Shown here piece after piece: positions 53,961 through 62,775 of a stretch of 64,000 nucleotides of DNA. The stretch's first letter is position 1, and every line of letters starts with the position of its first letter. The notes under the pieces are model-generated. The model ran no database searches. It was not told where the DNA came from and was given only the letters and a program-made list of their open reading frames with translations. The position numbers and the translations under genes were made by a program. The stretch covers positions 1 through 64,000 of the forward strand of contig JANQRG010000038.1 of assembly GCA_028284665.1 (NCBI GenBank). The letters are read 5' to 3'. The DNA comes from Croceivirga sp. (GTDB taxonomy: Bacteria > Bacteroidota > Bacteroidia > Flavobacteriales > Flavobacteriaceae).

Positions 53961-54440
53961 ATGCCCTCATTTCAAAGTTACACTCTACCCGAGGCCACAA
54001 AAAAGATGGAACGCTATTGTGCGTATCAAGAACGTTGTCATCAGGAAGTACTCGGAAAATTGCAACAGATGCGGATGATCCCGGAAGCTATTGATCATAT
54101 TATGGCCCATCTTATTCAGAACGACTTTTTAAACGAGCAGCGTTTTGCCGACAACTTTGTAAGTGGAAAGTTCAGAATAAAAAAATGGGGGCGCAACCGG
54201 ATCCAGAGAGAATTGCAACAACGTGATATTTCCCAATTTGCCATAAACAGTGCCCTTAAAGCCATACAGGAAGAAGAATACCTTGGTGTTTTTAGTGAAT
54301 TAGCCGGAAAAAGATGGCAGCAATTGAAGGATGACGATCTTCAAAAAAAGAAACGCAAACTAATGGGTTACTTACTCTACCGAGGTTGGGAAAGCAGCCT
54401 GATATATCCAAAAATTGAGGAATTATCGGGGAAAGTTTAG
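53961..54440 (+). CDS. recX: RecX-family regulatory protein
   Basis: From ATG 53961 the product is 159 residues made of three-helix RecX repeats: ATKKMERYCAYQERCHQEVL, LIQNDFLNEQRFADNFVSGK and FRIKKWGRNRIQRELQQRDI. RecX restrains RecA filaments. recA is not in the window. The gene ends two bases before the stop of the convergent JmjC-like gene. Confidence 0.9.
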   Translation: MPSFQSYTLPEATKKMERYCAYQERCHQEVLGKLQQMRMIPEAIDHIMAHLIQNDFLNEQRFADNFVSGKFRIKKWGRNRIQRELQQRDISQFAINSALKAIQEEEYLGVFSELAGKRWQQLKDDDLQKKKRKLMGYLLYRGWESSLIYPKIEELSGKV

Positions 54441-54441
54441 G

Positions 54442-55317
54442 TTACCGTGGCGGGTCTGCAAATTGAAGATTCGTTCGTACAAGCGCCTGTTCATTTTTCC
54501 AGTCTATCCATTCCTGCCCCTTACGTCTGCGCATGAAGTTGTCAAAATGACGCATGAAAAAAATATTATATACTGCTTTTGCCAGATTCTTCGGTTTTCG
54601 GGCTACTGCCCTTAGACTCATCGAAAACCCAGGAGATAGATACTTCATGTGGTGCCAGTAGCCTTCGGGAATGTAGAGTACATTTCCATGTTCTAAATGG
54701 GCAATATGTCCCCTGGCATTCTTTAAGGCAGGCCATTTCTTCAAATCAGGCGCTGCAAAATCAATATCTTCCCTGGTGATTAGTGAATGCGGGACCTTGT
54801 AGAGAAACTTGGTTTCCGACTGGGCAAAAAGAATACATTGTTTTTTCCCTTCAAAGTGAAAATGGAAAATATTAGCCAAATCAATATCGTAGTGCATAAA
54901 GGTATGGCTATTTGCCCCTCCGAAAAAGAGCATGGGAAGTCCTTTCATCAATCGTATTCCAAAATCTGGAAACTTAAAGTCCTTTTGTAAAATAGGGACT
55001 TCTTTCATCACATTCCACAAAAAGATGCGGTACTTGGTAGGTTTACTTTTCAGCAAATCAATATAATCCGCCATTTTCATTCGGGCATGGGGTTCATTAA
55101 ATCCCTCGTCATGCTTTACGGGCCGATCATCGTATAGCGGCACTTCTTTGGTGCCTGCAACCTCCTTAATGTAGTCAAAATTCCACTTGCGGTACGCCGG
55201 CCAGTCTTCGATGAAATTCTCAATAACAACCGGTTGTTGCGGCCTAAAGTAATCCCTTAGGAACTCCCGCTTGGTAATGGTTTTGACTCGTGGAATTTGT
55301 TGAAGGTTAAGTTCCAA
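54442..55317 (-). CDS. Cupin-like JmjC-type protein (Cupin_8)
   Basis: A 291-residue soluble protein starting VKTITKREFLRDYFRPQQPV and VIENFIEDWPAYRKWNFDYI, the typical N-terminus of Cupin_8 proteins. The iron triad is probably His and Asp in FMHYDIDLAN and a distal His in VLYIPEGYWHHM. Family members are 2-oxoglutarate/Fe-dependent hydroxylases acting on proteins or small molecules; the substrate is unknown here. It is convergent with recX and separated from the biotin operon by 72 bases. Confidence 0.88.
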   Translation of the reverse strand: MELNLQQIPRVKTITKREFLRDYFRPQQPVVIENFIEDWPAYRKWNFDYIKEVAGTKEVPLYDDRPVKHDEGFNEPHARMKMADYIDLLKSKPTKYRIFLWNVMKEVPILQKDFKFPDFGIRLMKGLPMLFFGGANSHTFMHYDIDLANIFHFHFEGKKQCILFAQSETKFLYKVPHSLITREDIDFAAPDLKKWPALKNARGHIAHLEHGNVLYIPEGYWHHMKYLSPGFSMSLRAVARKPKNLAKAVYNIFFMRHFDNFMRRRKGQEWIDWKNEQALVRTNLQFADPPR

Positions 55318-55389
55318 AATAGCGTATTTTGAAACGGCTAAATTAGTAAAAGCTTTTTAATAGGGGGACCAGGCCTGTATTTTGCCTAT

Positions 55390-56475
55390 CTAATTCGCCC
55401 TTTTTCTTGCCTTTTCATTTCGTTCAATGCTGTGCTTTGGCCTCGACCATTTCGGTTTTTCACCCTGAGCGGCCAAGGTAGAATCCTCTGCTTCAACAGT
55501 CTCCGGTTGTGGATGTTTTTCAAAGGCTTTTTGGGTGTTAAGACCCAGGACCTCAAAGAGTCTCATATCCTCGTTTACATCCGGATTAGGTGTAGTCAGC
55601 AATTTGTCCCCGGCAAAAATTGAATTTGCTCCGGCATAAAAGCACAATGCCTGGCCTTCCGGACGCATTGCAGTTCTACCTGCGGACAGCCTCACCTGAG
55701 TTTTGGGCATTACAATACGGGTAGTTGCCACCATCCGTATCATTTCCCAGATCTCCACTGGTTTTTCGTCTTCCATAGGGGTGCCTTCAACCGCCACCAA
55801 GGCGTTAATAGGCACGGATTCCGGTTGGGGGTGTAAATTGGAAAGCGTGACCAGCATCCCAGCCCGATCCTCCACGGCTTCACCCATACCAATAATACCA
55901 CCACTACAAACGGTAACATTGGTTTTCCGAACGTTGTCTATGGTTTGCAGTCGATCTTCATATCCCCTTGTGGAGATCACTTCTTTATAGTATTCTTCGG
56001 AAGTATCTAAGTTATGATTGTAGGCGTATAAACCCGCTTCTGCCAGTCTTTTTGCCTGATTCTCCGTAACCATTCCCAGGGTGCAACATACCTCCATATC
56101 CAGTTTATTGATGGTGCGGACCATTTCCAACACCTGCTCAAACTCTGGACCGTCCTTTACATTTCTCCAGGCTGCTCCCATACACACCCTGGAACTTCCG
56201 GAAGCTTTGGCTCGAAGTGCCTGGGCTTTTACCTGCTGTACGGACATAAGATCATTTCCTTCGATGTCCGTATGGTATCTTGCCGCCTGAGGGCAATACC
56301 CGCAGTCTTCCGGGCAACCTCCTGTTTTTATGGATAGCAGAGTTGATACCTGGACGGTATTGGGATCGTGGTATTCACGATGTATTGTTGCCGCCTCATG
56401 GAGTAAACTCATTAGCGGTGTGTTGTAAATCTTTAGGACTTCCTCTTTGGTCCAATTATATCTAATACGACTCAT
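55390..56475 (-). CDS. bioB: Biotin synthase
   Basis: A 361-residue radical-SAM enzyme with the cluster motif Cys54-x3-Cys58-x2-Cys61 (GGCPEDCGYCPQ) and family segments YYKEVISTRGYEDRLQTID, SGGIIGMGEAVEDRAGM and RLSAGRTAMRPEGQALCFYA. It inserts sulfur into dethiobiotin. The last about 45 residues form a charged tail (PKWSRPKHSIERNEKARKR) common in Bacteroidota. It is the final gene of the biotin operon, 32 bases after the ketosynthase. Confidence 0.97.
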   Translation of the reverse strand: MSRIRYNWTKEEVLKIYNTPLMSLLHEAATIHREYHDPNTVQVSTLLSIKTGGCPEDCGYCPQAARYHTDIEGNDLMSVQQVKAQALRAKASGSSRVCMGAAWRNVKDGPEFEQVLEMVRTINKLDMEVCCTLGMVTENQAKRLAEAGLYAYNHNLDTSEEYYKEVISTRGYEDRLQTIDNVRKTNVTVCSGGIIGMGEAVEDRAGMLVTLSNLHPQPESVPINALVAVEGTPMEDEKPVEIWEMIRMVATTRIVMPKTQVRLSAGRTAMRPEGQALCFYAGANSIFAGDKLLTTPNPDVNEDMRLFEVLGLNTQKAFEKHPQPETVEAEDSTLAAQGEKPKWSRPKHSIERNEKARKRAN

Positions 56476-56507
56476 AAATCAAAAATAGAAAAATCTAAAG
56501 TTACCCT

Positions 56508-57698
56508 TTAATGATATTTGACAGATTTTAGAATACTTTTTTTTGATAGTAAAAGAGAAACTGCATTTCCCCCAAATCCCACGGCATTGACCAAAATATT
56601 ACGAATTTGTTTAGGGGGTTCCTGAGTTGAGAAAGGGTTTACAATGGTTTCCTGATGTTGCAATTGTGCAATTGCCAGTTCTATACTCAACATCCCGGAA
56701 GCCCCAAAAGTGTGCCCTAATTTCCATTTATTGTTGGTCAAATACGGGATCCTCTTTCCAAATACCTTTTCTATCGCTTTCAATTCGGAAGCATCCCCTT
56801 TTAGCGTACCTGGGGAATGTGTAATTACACTATCCACCTGTTCTGAAGACAATCTTCCAAGTGCCATTTTCATGGAATCCTGGAAGCACCTGGCATCCGA
56901 AGAGATGGAAACATTGTGTTGTAAAGCTTCCGTGGCATATCCTATTCCCAGAATTGTTGCCAACGCATTTTTCCGATTCCCGGATTCCAGACAAGCTACC
57001 GCCGACCCTTCTCCCAAAACCATAGTATTTCGGGTGTTTGTCATATCCATAGCCCGACAAGGATATTTGCTATCCGGATCCGAAGGAGAATATAATTTTA
57101 GGGCTTGCATTTGCGCTATAGTGAATGGTGTAAGCGGGGCTTCACTCCCTCCCACTAAAAACTTGTCCGAAAGTCCACTCTGCAACCAGGCTATGCCGTT
57201 TAAAACCGCCTGTAGTGCGGTGGAACAGGTGATGGAGTGTGAAATAATCGGTCCCTTATTTTGTAAATCATGTGCCACCCATGAGGAAATATTCCCCAAA
57301 GTTGTGGTGGGAGAGGTAAGTGTAGCGGTTTTGCCTTTTTCAATAAATTCTGCGTGATACTTTTCAAAAAGCGAAGTAGCGCCTCTTGAAGAGCCAATGT
57401 TGATACCAAAATTGGCTCCGTCGCTCCAACCAGCTTGCTGTACTGCTTTTCTTGATGCATAGAGGGCATATAAAACGGAATTGTCCAAATTGTTGTATTT
57501 CACATTGGAATTCCGTAATTCATGAATTGCTGTCTTTTCGGTATTTGGCAGTTCTCCCACCCAAACCTCATTTGCTCCGAAATCCCGATAGGTCAAAAAG
57601 TGATTGGGGTCTTTATATGTTTCTAGCACAGCACCACTTTCAGCACCCAATGCTGATACGGACGAAAGCGCAGTTATGGCAATAGGTTTTTCAAGCAT
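56508..57698 (-). CDS. FabF-like beta-ketoacyl synthase in the biotin operon
   Basis: A 396-residue thiolase-fold enzyme with the full Cys-His-His set: Cys in SITCSTALQAVLNG, His in VITHSPGTLKGDASE, and Lys/His in NNKWKLGHTFGASG. It is therefore a decarboxylating condensing enzyme rather than an inactive homologue. It starts two bases after bioA and is followed by bioB. Since no bioC, bioH, bioG, bioW, bioI or bioZ gene is nearby, it may make or extend the pimeloyl chain for BioF, which is inference. Primary fatty-acid FabF genes usually sit in fab clusters, not here. Confidence 0.88.
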   Translation of the reverse strand: MLEKPIAITALSSVSALGAESGAVLETYKDPNHFLTYRDFGANEVWVGELPNTEKTAIHELRNSNVKYNNLDNSVLYALYASRKAVQQAGWSDGANFGINIGSSRGATSLFEKYHAEFIEKGKTATLTSPTTTLGNISSWVAHDLQNKGPIISHSITCSTALQAVLNGIAWLQSGLSDKFLVGGSEAPLTPFTIAQMQALKLYSPSDPDSKYPCRAMDMTNTRNTMVLGEGSAVACLESGNRKNALATILGIGYATEALQHNVSISSDARCFQDSMKMALGRLSSEQVDSVITHSPGTLKGDASELKAIEKVFGKRIPYLTNNKWKLGHTFGASGMLSIELAIAQLQHQETIVNPFSTQEPPKQIRNILVNAVGFGGNAVSLLLSKKSILKSVKYH

Positions 57699-57700
57699 AA

Positions 57701-58966
57701 CTAAACAATATCCAATGCTTTTTCTATGATATCATAGATTTGCTGTAGTTCTTCTTCACCAATCACATAAGGTGGAATGGTATATATGGTATTCCCCAGA
57801 GGTCTAAGGTTTACCCCGTGATCCATAAAAAAACGGTACAAGGTATCCCGTAAATTACCGTACCGATGTGCTTTGATATTTAAATCTACAGCGAGAATGA
57901 CCCCCTTGCACCGAGCATCACTCACTTTTTCATGTTGGTCAATTTTTTCTACAAATCTTTTATGGTGCTCCGCGATGTTCTTCCTTTTTTCAAGGATCTC
58001 CGTTGAATTGAGTAAATCCAGCCCTGCAATAGCCGAAGCACATCCCAGAGGATGCGCACTAAAGGTGTGCGCATGAAAGAAACCTTTGGTAACTTCATTG
58101 CTTAGAAAAGCGTCAAAGACCTTTTGCGAACAACTGGTGATACTCAACGGAAACATGCCAGCGGTCAAGGCTTTGCCCAGGCATAAAATATCCGGGGGAT
58201 TGGTTAAATGATCGGAGGCGAAGTTTTTTCCCGTTTTTCCAAAACCGGTCATGATCTCGTCCGCAATACAAAGCACTGCTGCGTCCTGACATTTTTTGAT
58301 GAGCAGATCCAATTCTTTTGCCCCGTGGAATTTCATTCCAGCAGCACCCTGGACCAGGGGTTCAAAAATGAAGGCCGCACAGGAATTGTTTTGCAGCACC
58401 GTATCCAATTGATCCAAAACGTCATCCAGGTTGTCATGGTTGGGTACAGGAATGCGTTCCACTTTGAGCAAAAAATCTTCAAAAGGTCCATTATAGGAAG
58501 ATATTCCCGAAGCACTCATAGCACCAAAAGTGTCCCCATGAAATCCATCTTCAAGGGCAATTAAAGTATCCCTCTTTTCTCCCTGATTATGATAGTATTG
58601 CAATGCCATTTTTATAGCTGCTTCCACAGCTGTAGAACCATTATCATTGAAAAAGATCTTGGCCTGATTTTCGGGAAGAATTTCTATCAACTTCTCGGAT
58701 AATTCAACCGCTGGGGCATGGGTGAACCCACTAAACATTACGAAATCCAGCGTTTGCATTTGCTTTGTCACAGCAGCAGTAATCTTTTCGTTACCGTGAC
58801 CGTACATGCTGGTGTACCATGATGAAATACCATCTATATAGCGTTTCCCGCTTTCATCGTAAAAAAAGACGCCTTCGGCCTTTACAATCGGTAAAGTTTC
58901 CGGATAAAGTTGGTGTTGGGTCAGCGGATGCCAAATATGTTTTTGATCCCTACTTCTTAAGCTCAA
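57701..58966 (-). CDS. bioA: Adenosylmethionine-8-amino-7-oxononanoate aminotransferase
   Basis: A 421-residue PLP enzyme with the BioA start RDQKHIWHPLTQHQLYPETL, the substrate region ISSWYTSMYGHGNEKI, FFNDNGSTAVEAAIKMALQY, and IADEIMTGFGKTGKNFA with the PLP lysine in CLGKALTAGMFPLS. It converts KAPA to DAPA. The apparent start is TTG at 58966; no ATG fits the family N-terminus. It lies between GT90 and the ketosynthase. Confidence 0.96.
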   Translation of the reverse strand: MSLRSRDQKHIWHPLTQHQLYPETLPIVKAEGVFFYDESGKRYIDGISSWYTSMYGHGNEKITAAVTKQMQTLDFVMFSGFTHAPAVELSEKLIEILPENQAKIFFNDNGSTAVEAAIKMALQYYHNQGEKRDTLIALEDGFHGDTFGAMSASGISSYNGPFEDFLLKVERIPVPNHDNLDDVLDQLDTVLQNNSCAAFIFEPLVQGAAGMKFHGAKELDLLIKKCQDAAVLCIADEIMTGFGKTGKNFASDHLTNPPDILCLGKALTAGMFPLSITSCSQKVFDAFLSNEVTKGFFHAHTFSAHPLGCASAIAGLDLLNSTEILEKRKNIAEHHKRFVEKIDQHEKVSDARCKGVILAVDLNIKAHRYGNLRDTLYRFFMDHGVNLRPLGNTIYTIPPYVIGEEELQQIYDIIEKALDIV

Positions 58967-59023
58967 AGTATAATATTAAGGGGCAAAAATAAGCTTTAGT
59001 GTCCAGATTTCCTTCTCTTATTG

Positions 59024-59992
59024 CTATTGAGGATAATGTGGTGTCCCTTGTCCGCTTTTTGAGAAAAACTTATCCAAAACCAACAGACACAATGCTTGTT
59101 CTAATCTGGAATCTCTGAACTTTCGTACGTGTTCATTTGCATTTCCAATAATCTCCAAAGCTTCAGCTTCATGGTTTAAGTAATACGTCAGTCGTTCCTC
59201 CAGGTCACTGTAGTCGTCTTTAATGGCTACGTAATGAACGTTAGGTTTTAGTGTACCTTCCATAAACCAGGTTTCGTACTTTGGAGGTGGCATTACCGCC
59301 AGCGAATTGGAAGACATTACCCATTTAAGGTTACTGGCAACATCATTGCCTTCCTGACACAGGATAAATTTGTATTGTAAATGTTCATTGATGGATATCT
59401 TTTTTTTGAGCCATTGGTCATGGGCAGTACCGCGATTTATTTGCCCCAGATCACAGAGGGGATGGTCAAAATACATTCGATAAAACTGCCTACGATGTTC
59501 TTGTTTTACGTTAGACCGGCCAATCAATAGGTTTTTCTTTTTGTGATATGGAATCCTATCGTTGGTAAACGTGAAGTGCCGAATCCTGTTGAATTTAAAG
59601 AGAACGGCATTGGTAGTATTTCCGGAAATTGGCCTGCTTTTTACCAAGGTAGGCTTTTCAGGAACCTCGGTAACATCTCCAAATTTGTAGTTGATACGAT
59701 ACTCTTGCGGAAAATACCGGGTGTACGCGATCAAATCAAAATAGTAGGCCTTATTCTTTTTTGGAATGGATAGGTCTAAAATTGCAGTTTCCTCTTGAAT
59801 TTCAAAAGGCTTGTGGATAGTGTTATAATAGCGCAATCGTTGCTGTACAACCTCAGAATCCAGTTTTTGAAGGTGCTTAAGTCCCGTTTCCAGTCTTCTT
59901 CGCAATCCTAGTCGCTTTAACAGTTCATAACGAGCGCCACTTAAATAAAAAAAGAACTTGATATTTTTATGGGTCCAGGGGTTTCTAAGCAC
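59024..59992 (-). CDS. Glycosyltransferase family 90 (CAP10-like) protein
   Basis: A 322-residue protein with FDLIAYTRYFPQEYRI, KKNLLIGRSNVKQEHRRQFY and a C-terminal donor-binding-like region YKFILCQEGNDVASNLKWVM with MPPPKYETWFMEG, which matches the CAP10/GT90 pattern. Related proteins add sugars to lipopolysaccharide or capsule. No signal peptide is seen. It is a passenger inside the biotin operon (20 bases after bioD, 57 before bioA). The start appears to be GTG. A role in biotin synthesis is not expected. Confidence 0.8.
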   Translation of the reverse strand: MLRNPWTHKNIKFFFYLSGARYELLKRLGLRRRLETGLKHLQKLDSEVVQQRLRYYNTIHKPFEIQEETAILDLSIPKKNKAYYFDLIAYTRYFPQEYRINYKFGDVTEVPEKPTLVKSRPISGNTTNAVLFKFNRIRHFTFTNDRIPYHKKKNLLIGRSNVKQEHRRQFYRMYFDHPLCDLGQINRGTAHDQWLKKKISINEHLQYKFILCQEGNDVASNLKWVMSSNSLAVMPPPKYETWFMEGTLKPNVHYVAIKDDYSDLEERLTYYLNHEAEALEIIGNANEHVRKFRDSRLEQALCLLVLDKFFSKSGQGTPHYPQ

Positions 59993-60012
59993 GGGAACGG
60001 ATTATTGGACGC

Positions 60013-60630
60013 TTACTCAAACGACAGCAAATTGGGGGAAATCTGCTCAGCATATCTGAGTATGATCTCCTTGTTGAAAACGGGTTCTTCTTTAATCCTT
60101 CCCAACATGGGAATTCCTGTTTTTTTGAGAATAATGGCCTCAGTTGTAGGATGTGGGTCTCCGCTGAAAACAACCGCTGTTTTAAATCCCCGCTCTAACA
60201 ATGCGTTGATCGTTAAAAGGGAGTGATTGATACTTCCCAGGTAGTGTCGGGATACCACAACCACCAAGTGGTTGGGTTGGATCAAATCGAAGATGGTATC
60301 GGTATCATTCAAAGGCACCAACAAGCCTCCCGCCCCCTCAATCACAAGATGATTTGTGGTCTCTGGTTCCTTTATGTTCCCCATTTTGATTTCGACGCCA
60401 TCAATGGCTGCAGAAGCATGAGGACTCATAGGAGTATGCAAGGCATAACTGTTCTCATGAAATACCGTCTTATCATTAGAAATCAACTCGCGCACCTTAT
60501 CGCTATCGGAATAGTCCAAATCTCCGGATTGTACCGGTTTCCAGTAATCTGCTTTTAAAGCTTCCACCAAAATAGCGGAGACAATGGTCTTTCCAACCTC
60601 TGTAGAAATTCCAGTAACAAAAATTTTCAC
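60013..60630 (-). CDS. bioD: Dethiobiotin synthetase
   Basis: A 205-residue P-loop enzyme starting MKIFVTGISTEVGKTIVSA with Walker A at residues 7-15, WKPVQSGDLDYSDSDKV, and LVIEGAGGLLVPLNDTDTIF. It closes the ureido ring of dethiobiotin using ATP and CO2. The start is GTG, overlapping the stop of the DUF2007 gene by four bases (GTGA), so translation is coupled. Confidence 0.96.
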   Translation of the reverse strand: MKIFVTGISTEVGKTIVSAILVEALKADYWKPVQSGDLDYSDSDKVRELISNDKTVFHENSYALHTPMSPHASAAIDGVEIKMGNIKEPETTNHLVIEGAGGLLVPLNDTDTIFDLIQPNHLVVVVSRHYLGSINHSLLTINALLERGFKTAVVFSGDPHPTTEAIILKKTGIPMLGRIKEEPVFNKEIILRYAEQISPNLLSFE

Positions 60631-61013
60631 CTGTTTGCTCGTGTTAAAAAATTACAGTTATGGCATTTGTACTTCTTTGGTTCTAAAAATGGAAACAATT
60701 TGTACAATACTGTTTTTCTTGCGTAATATACTTCGCTTTTTTGTGCTCCACAGATGGGGCAAACAATCAGATTTCCTTCATCGTCCGTTGCATAATTTCT
60801 AATCTCATTGTAAATCCCTTTGGCTATCTCCTCATCTTCCTTATGCACTAACAGCTTTATGCCTCCCAGGGCATTGCTGGCGAAGGGCTCCACACTAATG
60901 GTATTATCATCTTTTAAGCGGGTTTCGATTCCTTCGGATTCCAATTTTCCTTTTATAACCTGAACATCTGCCAGAAACTCAAAACTCCCTAAAATAATCC
61001 AATCCTTACCCAT
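60627..61013 (-). CDS. DUF2007 protein with zinc-ribbon C-terminus
   Basis: A 128-residue protein. Residues 1-75 resemble DUF2007, a signal-transducing PII-like small domain (FEFLADVQVIKGKLESEGIE; GGIKLLVHKEDEEIAKGIY). Residues 85-125 hold two CxxC pairs (VCPICGAQKS and YKCHNCNFL) that should bind zinc. It overlaps bioF at its start by eight bases and bioD at its end by four, so it is made in step with both. Its function in the operon is unknown. Confidence 0.8.
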   Translation of the reverse strand: MGKDWIILGSFEFLADVQVIKGKLESEGIETRLKDDNTISVEPFASNALGGIKLLVHKEDEEIAKGIYNEIRNYATDDEGNLIVCPICGAQKSEVYYARKTVLYKLFPFLEPKKYKCHNCNFLTRANR

Positions 61014-62157
61014 CCTTAGCTTTTGATATTACATGAAGCAACTGATCCATATCACTCTGGAGGTTATAGGCATGAAGACATAGGCGCAAGCGTTCTTTTC
61101 CTTCAGGCACTGTTGGCGATAAAATAGGTTTTGCATCATAGCCAGTTGCACGTAAATTCTGTGCACAGCGCTTAACCTGTTCAGCCCCAGGGATAATGGC
61201 AATTTGTATTGCTGAATCACTTTTTAAAAACATCTCCCGAAGTTTTAATTTCTCGATCCGGGAGTTAAAATAATCAATGTTCTCCAATAATCGTTCCTGT
61301 GATTTGATCCCCTCAGGGCTTTGTAGGTGCTCATAAGCCATTAAAATTGTAGCTACAGCATGTGGTGAAAGGCCTGTTGTATAGATCAAACTATTAGAGA
61401 AATTGATGAGATAGTTTTTTAAAGAAGTGCTCCCCAATATCGCTGCACCATGACTTCCTAATGCTTTCCCAAAAGTAATGACACTTGCAAAAACCTGATG
61501 TTGTCCCCCAATTTTAGGCACTAACCCTTTACCAAAAACACCAATGGCGTGTGCTTCATCAACGATAAGATGAAGACTATGCCGGTTACAGAACCTTATG
61601 AGTTCCCGGATATCCGGAGAGTCTCCATCCATGGAAAAGACACTTTCAGTAACCACATATATCTCAAGGTTCTTCAAAGTATTACGGATCCTTTTGATAC
61701 GATTTTGGAGATCCTCCAGATCATTGTGCCTGTACTTATACGCCTTGGCATTTCCCATTCGGATTCCATCCCGAATGCTTGCGTGTACCAATTCATCGTA
61801 TAACACAACATCTCCACGCTGGGGTACCGATGAAAACAGCCCTATATTGGCATCATAGCCCGAATTAAATACTACCGCATCTTCATACCCATGGTATTTC
61901 GCTAAAAACTGTTCTAATTGGTGATATAAGGGATGATTCCCTGAAAGTAGTCTGGATCCGGTTGCTCCATTTTTGAAAAATGGCTTGTTACCAAGAAAGG
62001 AGTTGACCCGATCCCGCAAACCGACATCACTGGCAAAGCCCAGATAGTCGTTGGAGGAAAAGTCCACTAAGTCGTTCCGGACAGGCAATATCCTAAGGTT
62101 GTTCTTTGCCTCTCGCGTTTCAATTCTTTCAACCAATTTTTTAGGGAACTTGGACAT
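61006..62157 (-). CDS. bioF: 8-amino-7-oxononanoate synthase
   Basis: A 383-residue alpha-oxoamine synthase with FSSNDYLGFASD, NGATGSRLLSGNHPLYHQLE, VDEAHAIGVFGK and the PLP lysine Lys231 in SVITFGKALGSHGAAILGS. It condenses pimeloyl thioester with alanine to make KAPA. It is the first gene of the operon and is divergent from the GNAT gene with only 26 bases between the starts. A perfect -7-like TACTTTTG box lies at 62162-62169 on its strand. Confidence 0.92.
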   Translation of the reverse strand: MSKFPKKLVERIETREAKNNLRILPVRNDLVDFSSNDYLGFASDVGLRDRVNSFLGNKPFFKNGATGSRLLSGNHPLYHQLEQFLAKYHGYEDAVVFNSGYDANIGLFSSVPQRGDVVLYDELVHASIRDGIRMGNAKAYKYRHNDLEDLQNRIKRIRNTLKNLEIYVVTESVFSMDGDSPDIRELIRFCNRHSLHLIVDEAHAIGVFGKGLVPKIGGQHQVFASVITFGKALGSHGAAILGSTSLKNYLINFSNSLIYTTGLSPHAVATILMAYEHLQSPEGIKSQERLLENIDYFNSRIEKLKLREMFLKSDSAIQIAIIPGAEQVKRCAQNLRATGYDAKPILSPTVPEGKERLRLCLHAYNLQSDMDQLLHVISKAKDG

Positions 62158-62183
62158 GCTTCAAAAGTACTATCTTTAAACAA

Positions 62184-62714
62184 ATGATACGTTATATACA
62201 AGCTTCCAGCGATTGGGAACTGAAGCAAATTCTTGCGCTTCAACAACAGAATCTTCCCAAGCACCTTACTGAAGAAGAACTGGATTCTCAAGGCTTTTTG
62301 ACCATCGAACACACACTCGAGCTGCTTAAGGAAATGAATGCAATATTTCCTCATACCCTGGCTATGGATAGCGAAGAATTGGTAGGGTATGCACTATCCA
62401 TGTCTCCAAAATCCGGTGATAGCATTGAACTCCTTCGTCCCTTGTTTTCCCAAATTGAAACACTCCTTGGAGGCACAGAGGACTATATGGTCATGGGACA
62501 GATTTGCATCGCCAAATCCCATAGAGGTAAAGGTATTTTCCGAAGTCTATATCACAAAATGCAAGAATTCCTGCCGGATAATTACGGTAAAATAATAACA
62601 GAAGTTGACACCCGAAATACCAGGTCGCTTCAAGCACATAAAGCTATCGGTTTTCGTGAACTGAAACGATATCCCAAAGCAGGAAGAGAATGGTCGTTGA
62701 TCGTTCTGCCATAA
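62184..62714 (+). CDS. GNAT-family N-acetyltransferase
   Basis: A 176-residue protein with the acetyl-CoA loop in QICIAKSHRGKGIFRSLYHK and the C-terminal ITEVDTRNTRSLQAHKAIGF and REL segments characteristic of GNAT enzymes. The acceptor is unknown. It starts 26 bases from bioF in the opposite direction, and converges on atpC. Confidence 0.88.
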   Translation: MIRYIQASSDWELKQILALQQQNLPKHLTEEELDSQGFLTIEHTLELLKEMNAIFPHTLAMDSEELVGYALSMSPKSGDSIELLRPLFSQIETLLGGTEDYMVMGQICIAKSHRGKGIFRSLYHKMQEFLPDNYGKIITEVDTRNTRSLQAHKAIGFRELKRYPKAGREWSLIVLP

Positions 62715-62719
62715 AACTG

Positions 62720-62745
62720 AAAAAGCCCACCAAATTTTGATGGGC
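62720..62745 (-). terminator. Intrinsic terminator of the atp genes
   Basis: On the minus strand GCCCATCAAAATTTGGTGGGC forms a hairpin with one mismatch and is followed by TTTTT. It begins 30 bases after the atpC stop. No T-run exists on the plus strand, so it mainly serves the atp transcript. Confidence 0.8.
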
Positions 62746-62775
62746 CCTATTATGATGTATTTGTACAATCTTTAC

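Noticed and set aside
56710-57357. 215-codon open frame on the plus strand inside the ketosynthase gene.
   Set aside because: It is antisense to a strongly conserved gene and its sequence shows no domain; typical shadow frame.
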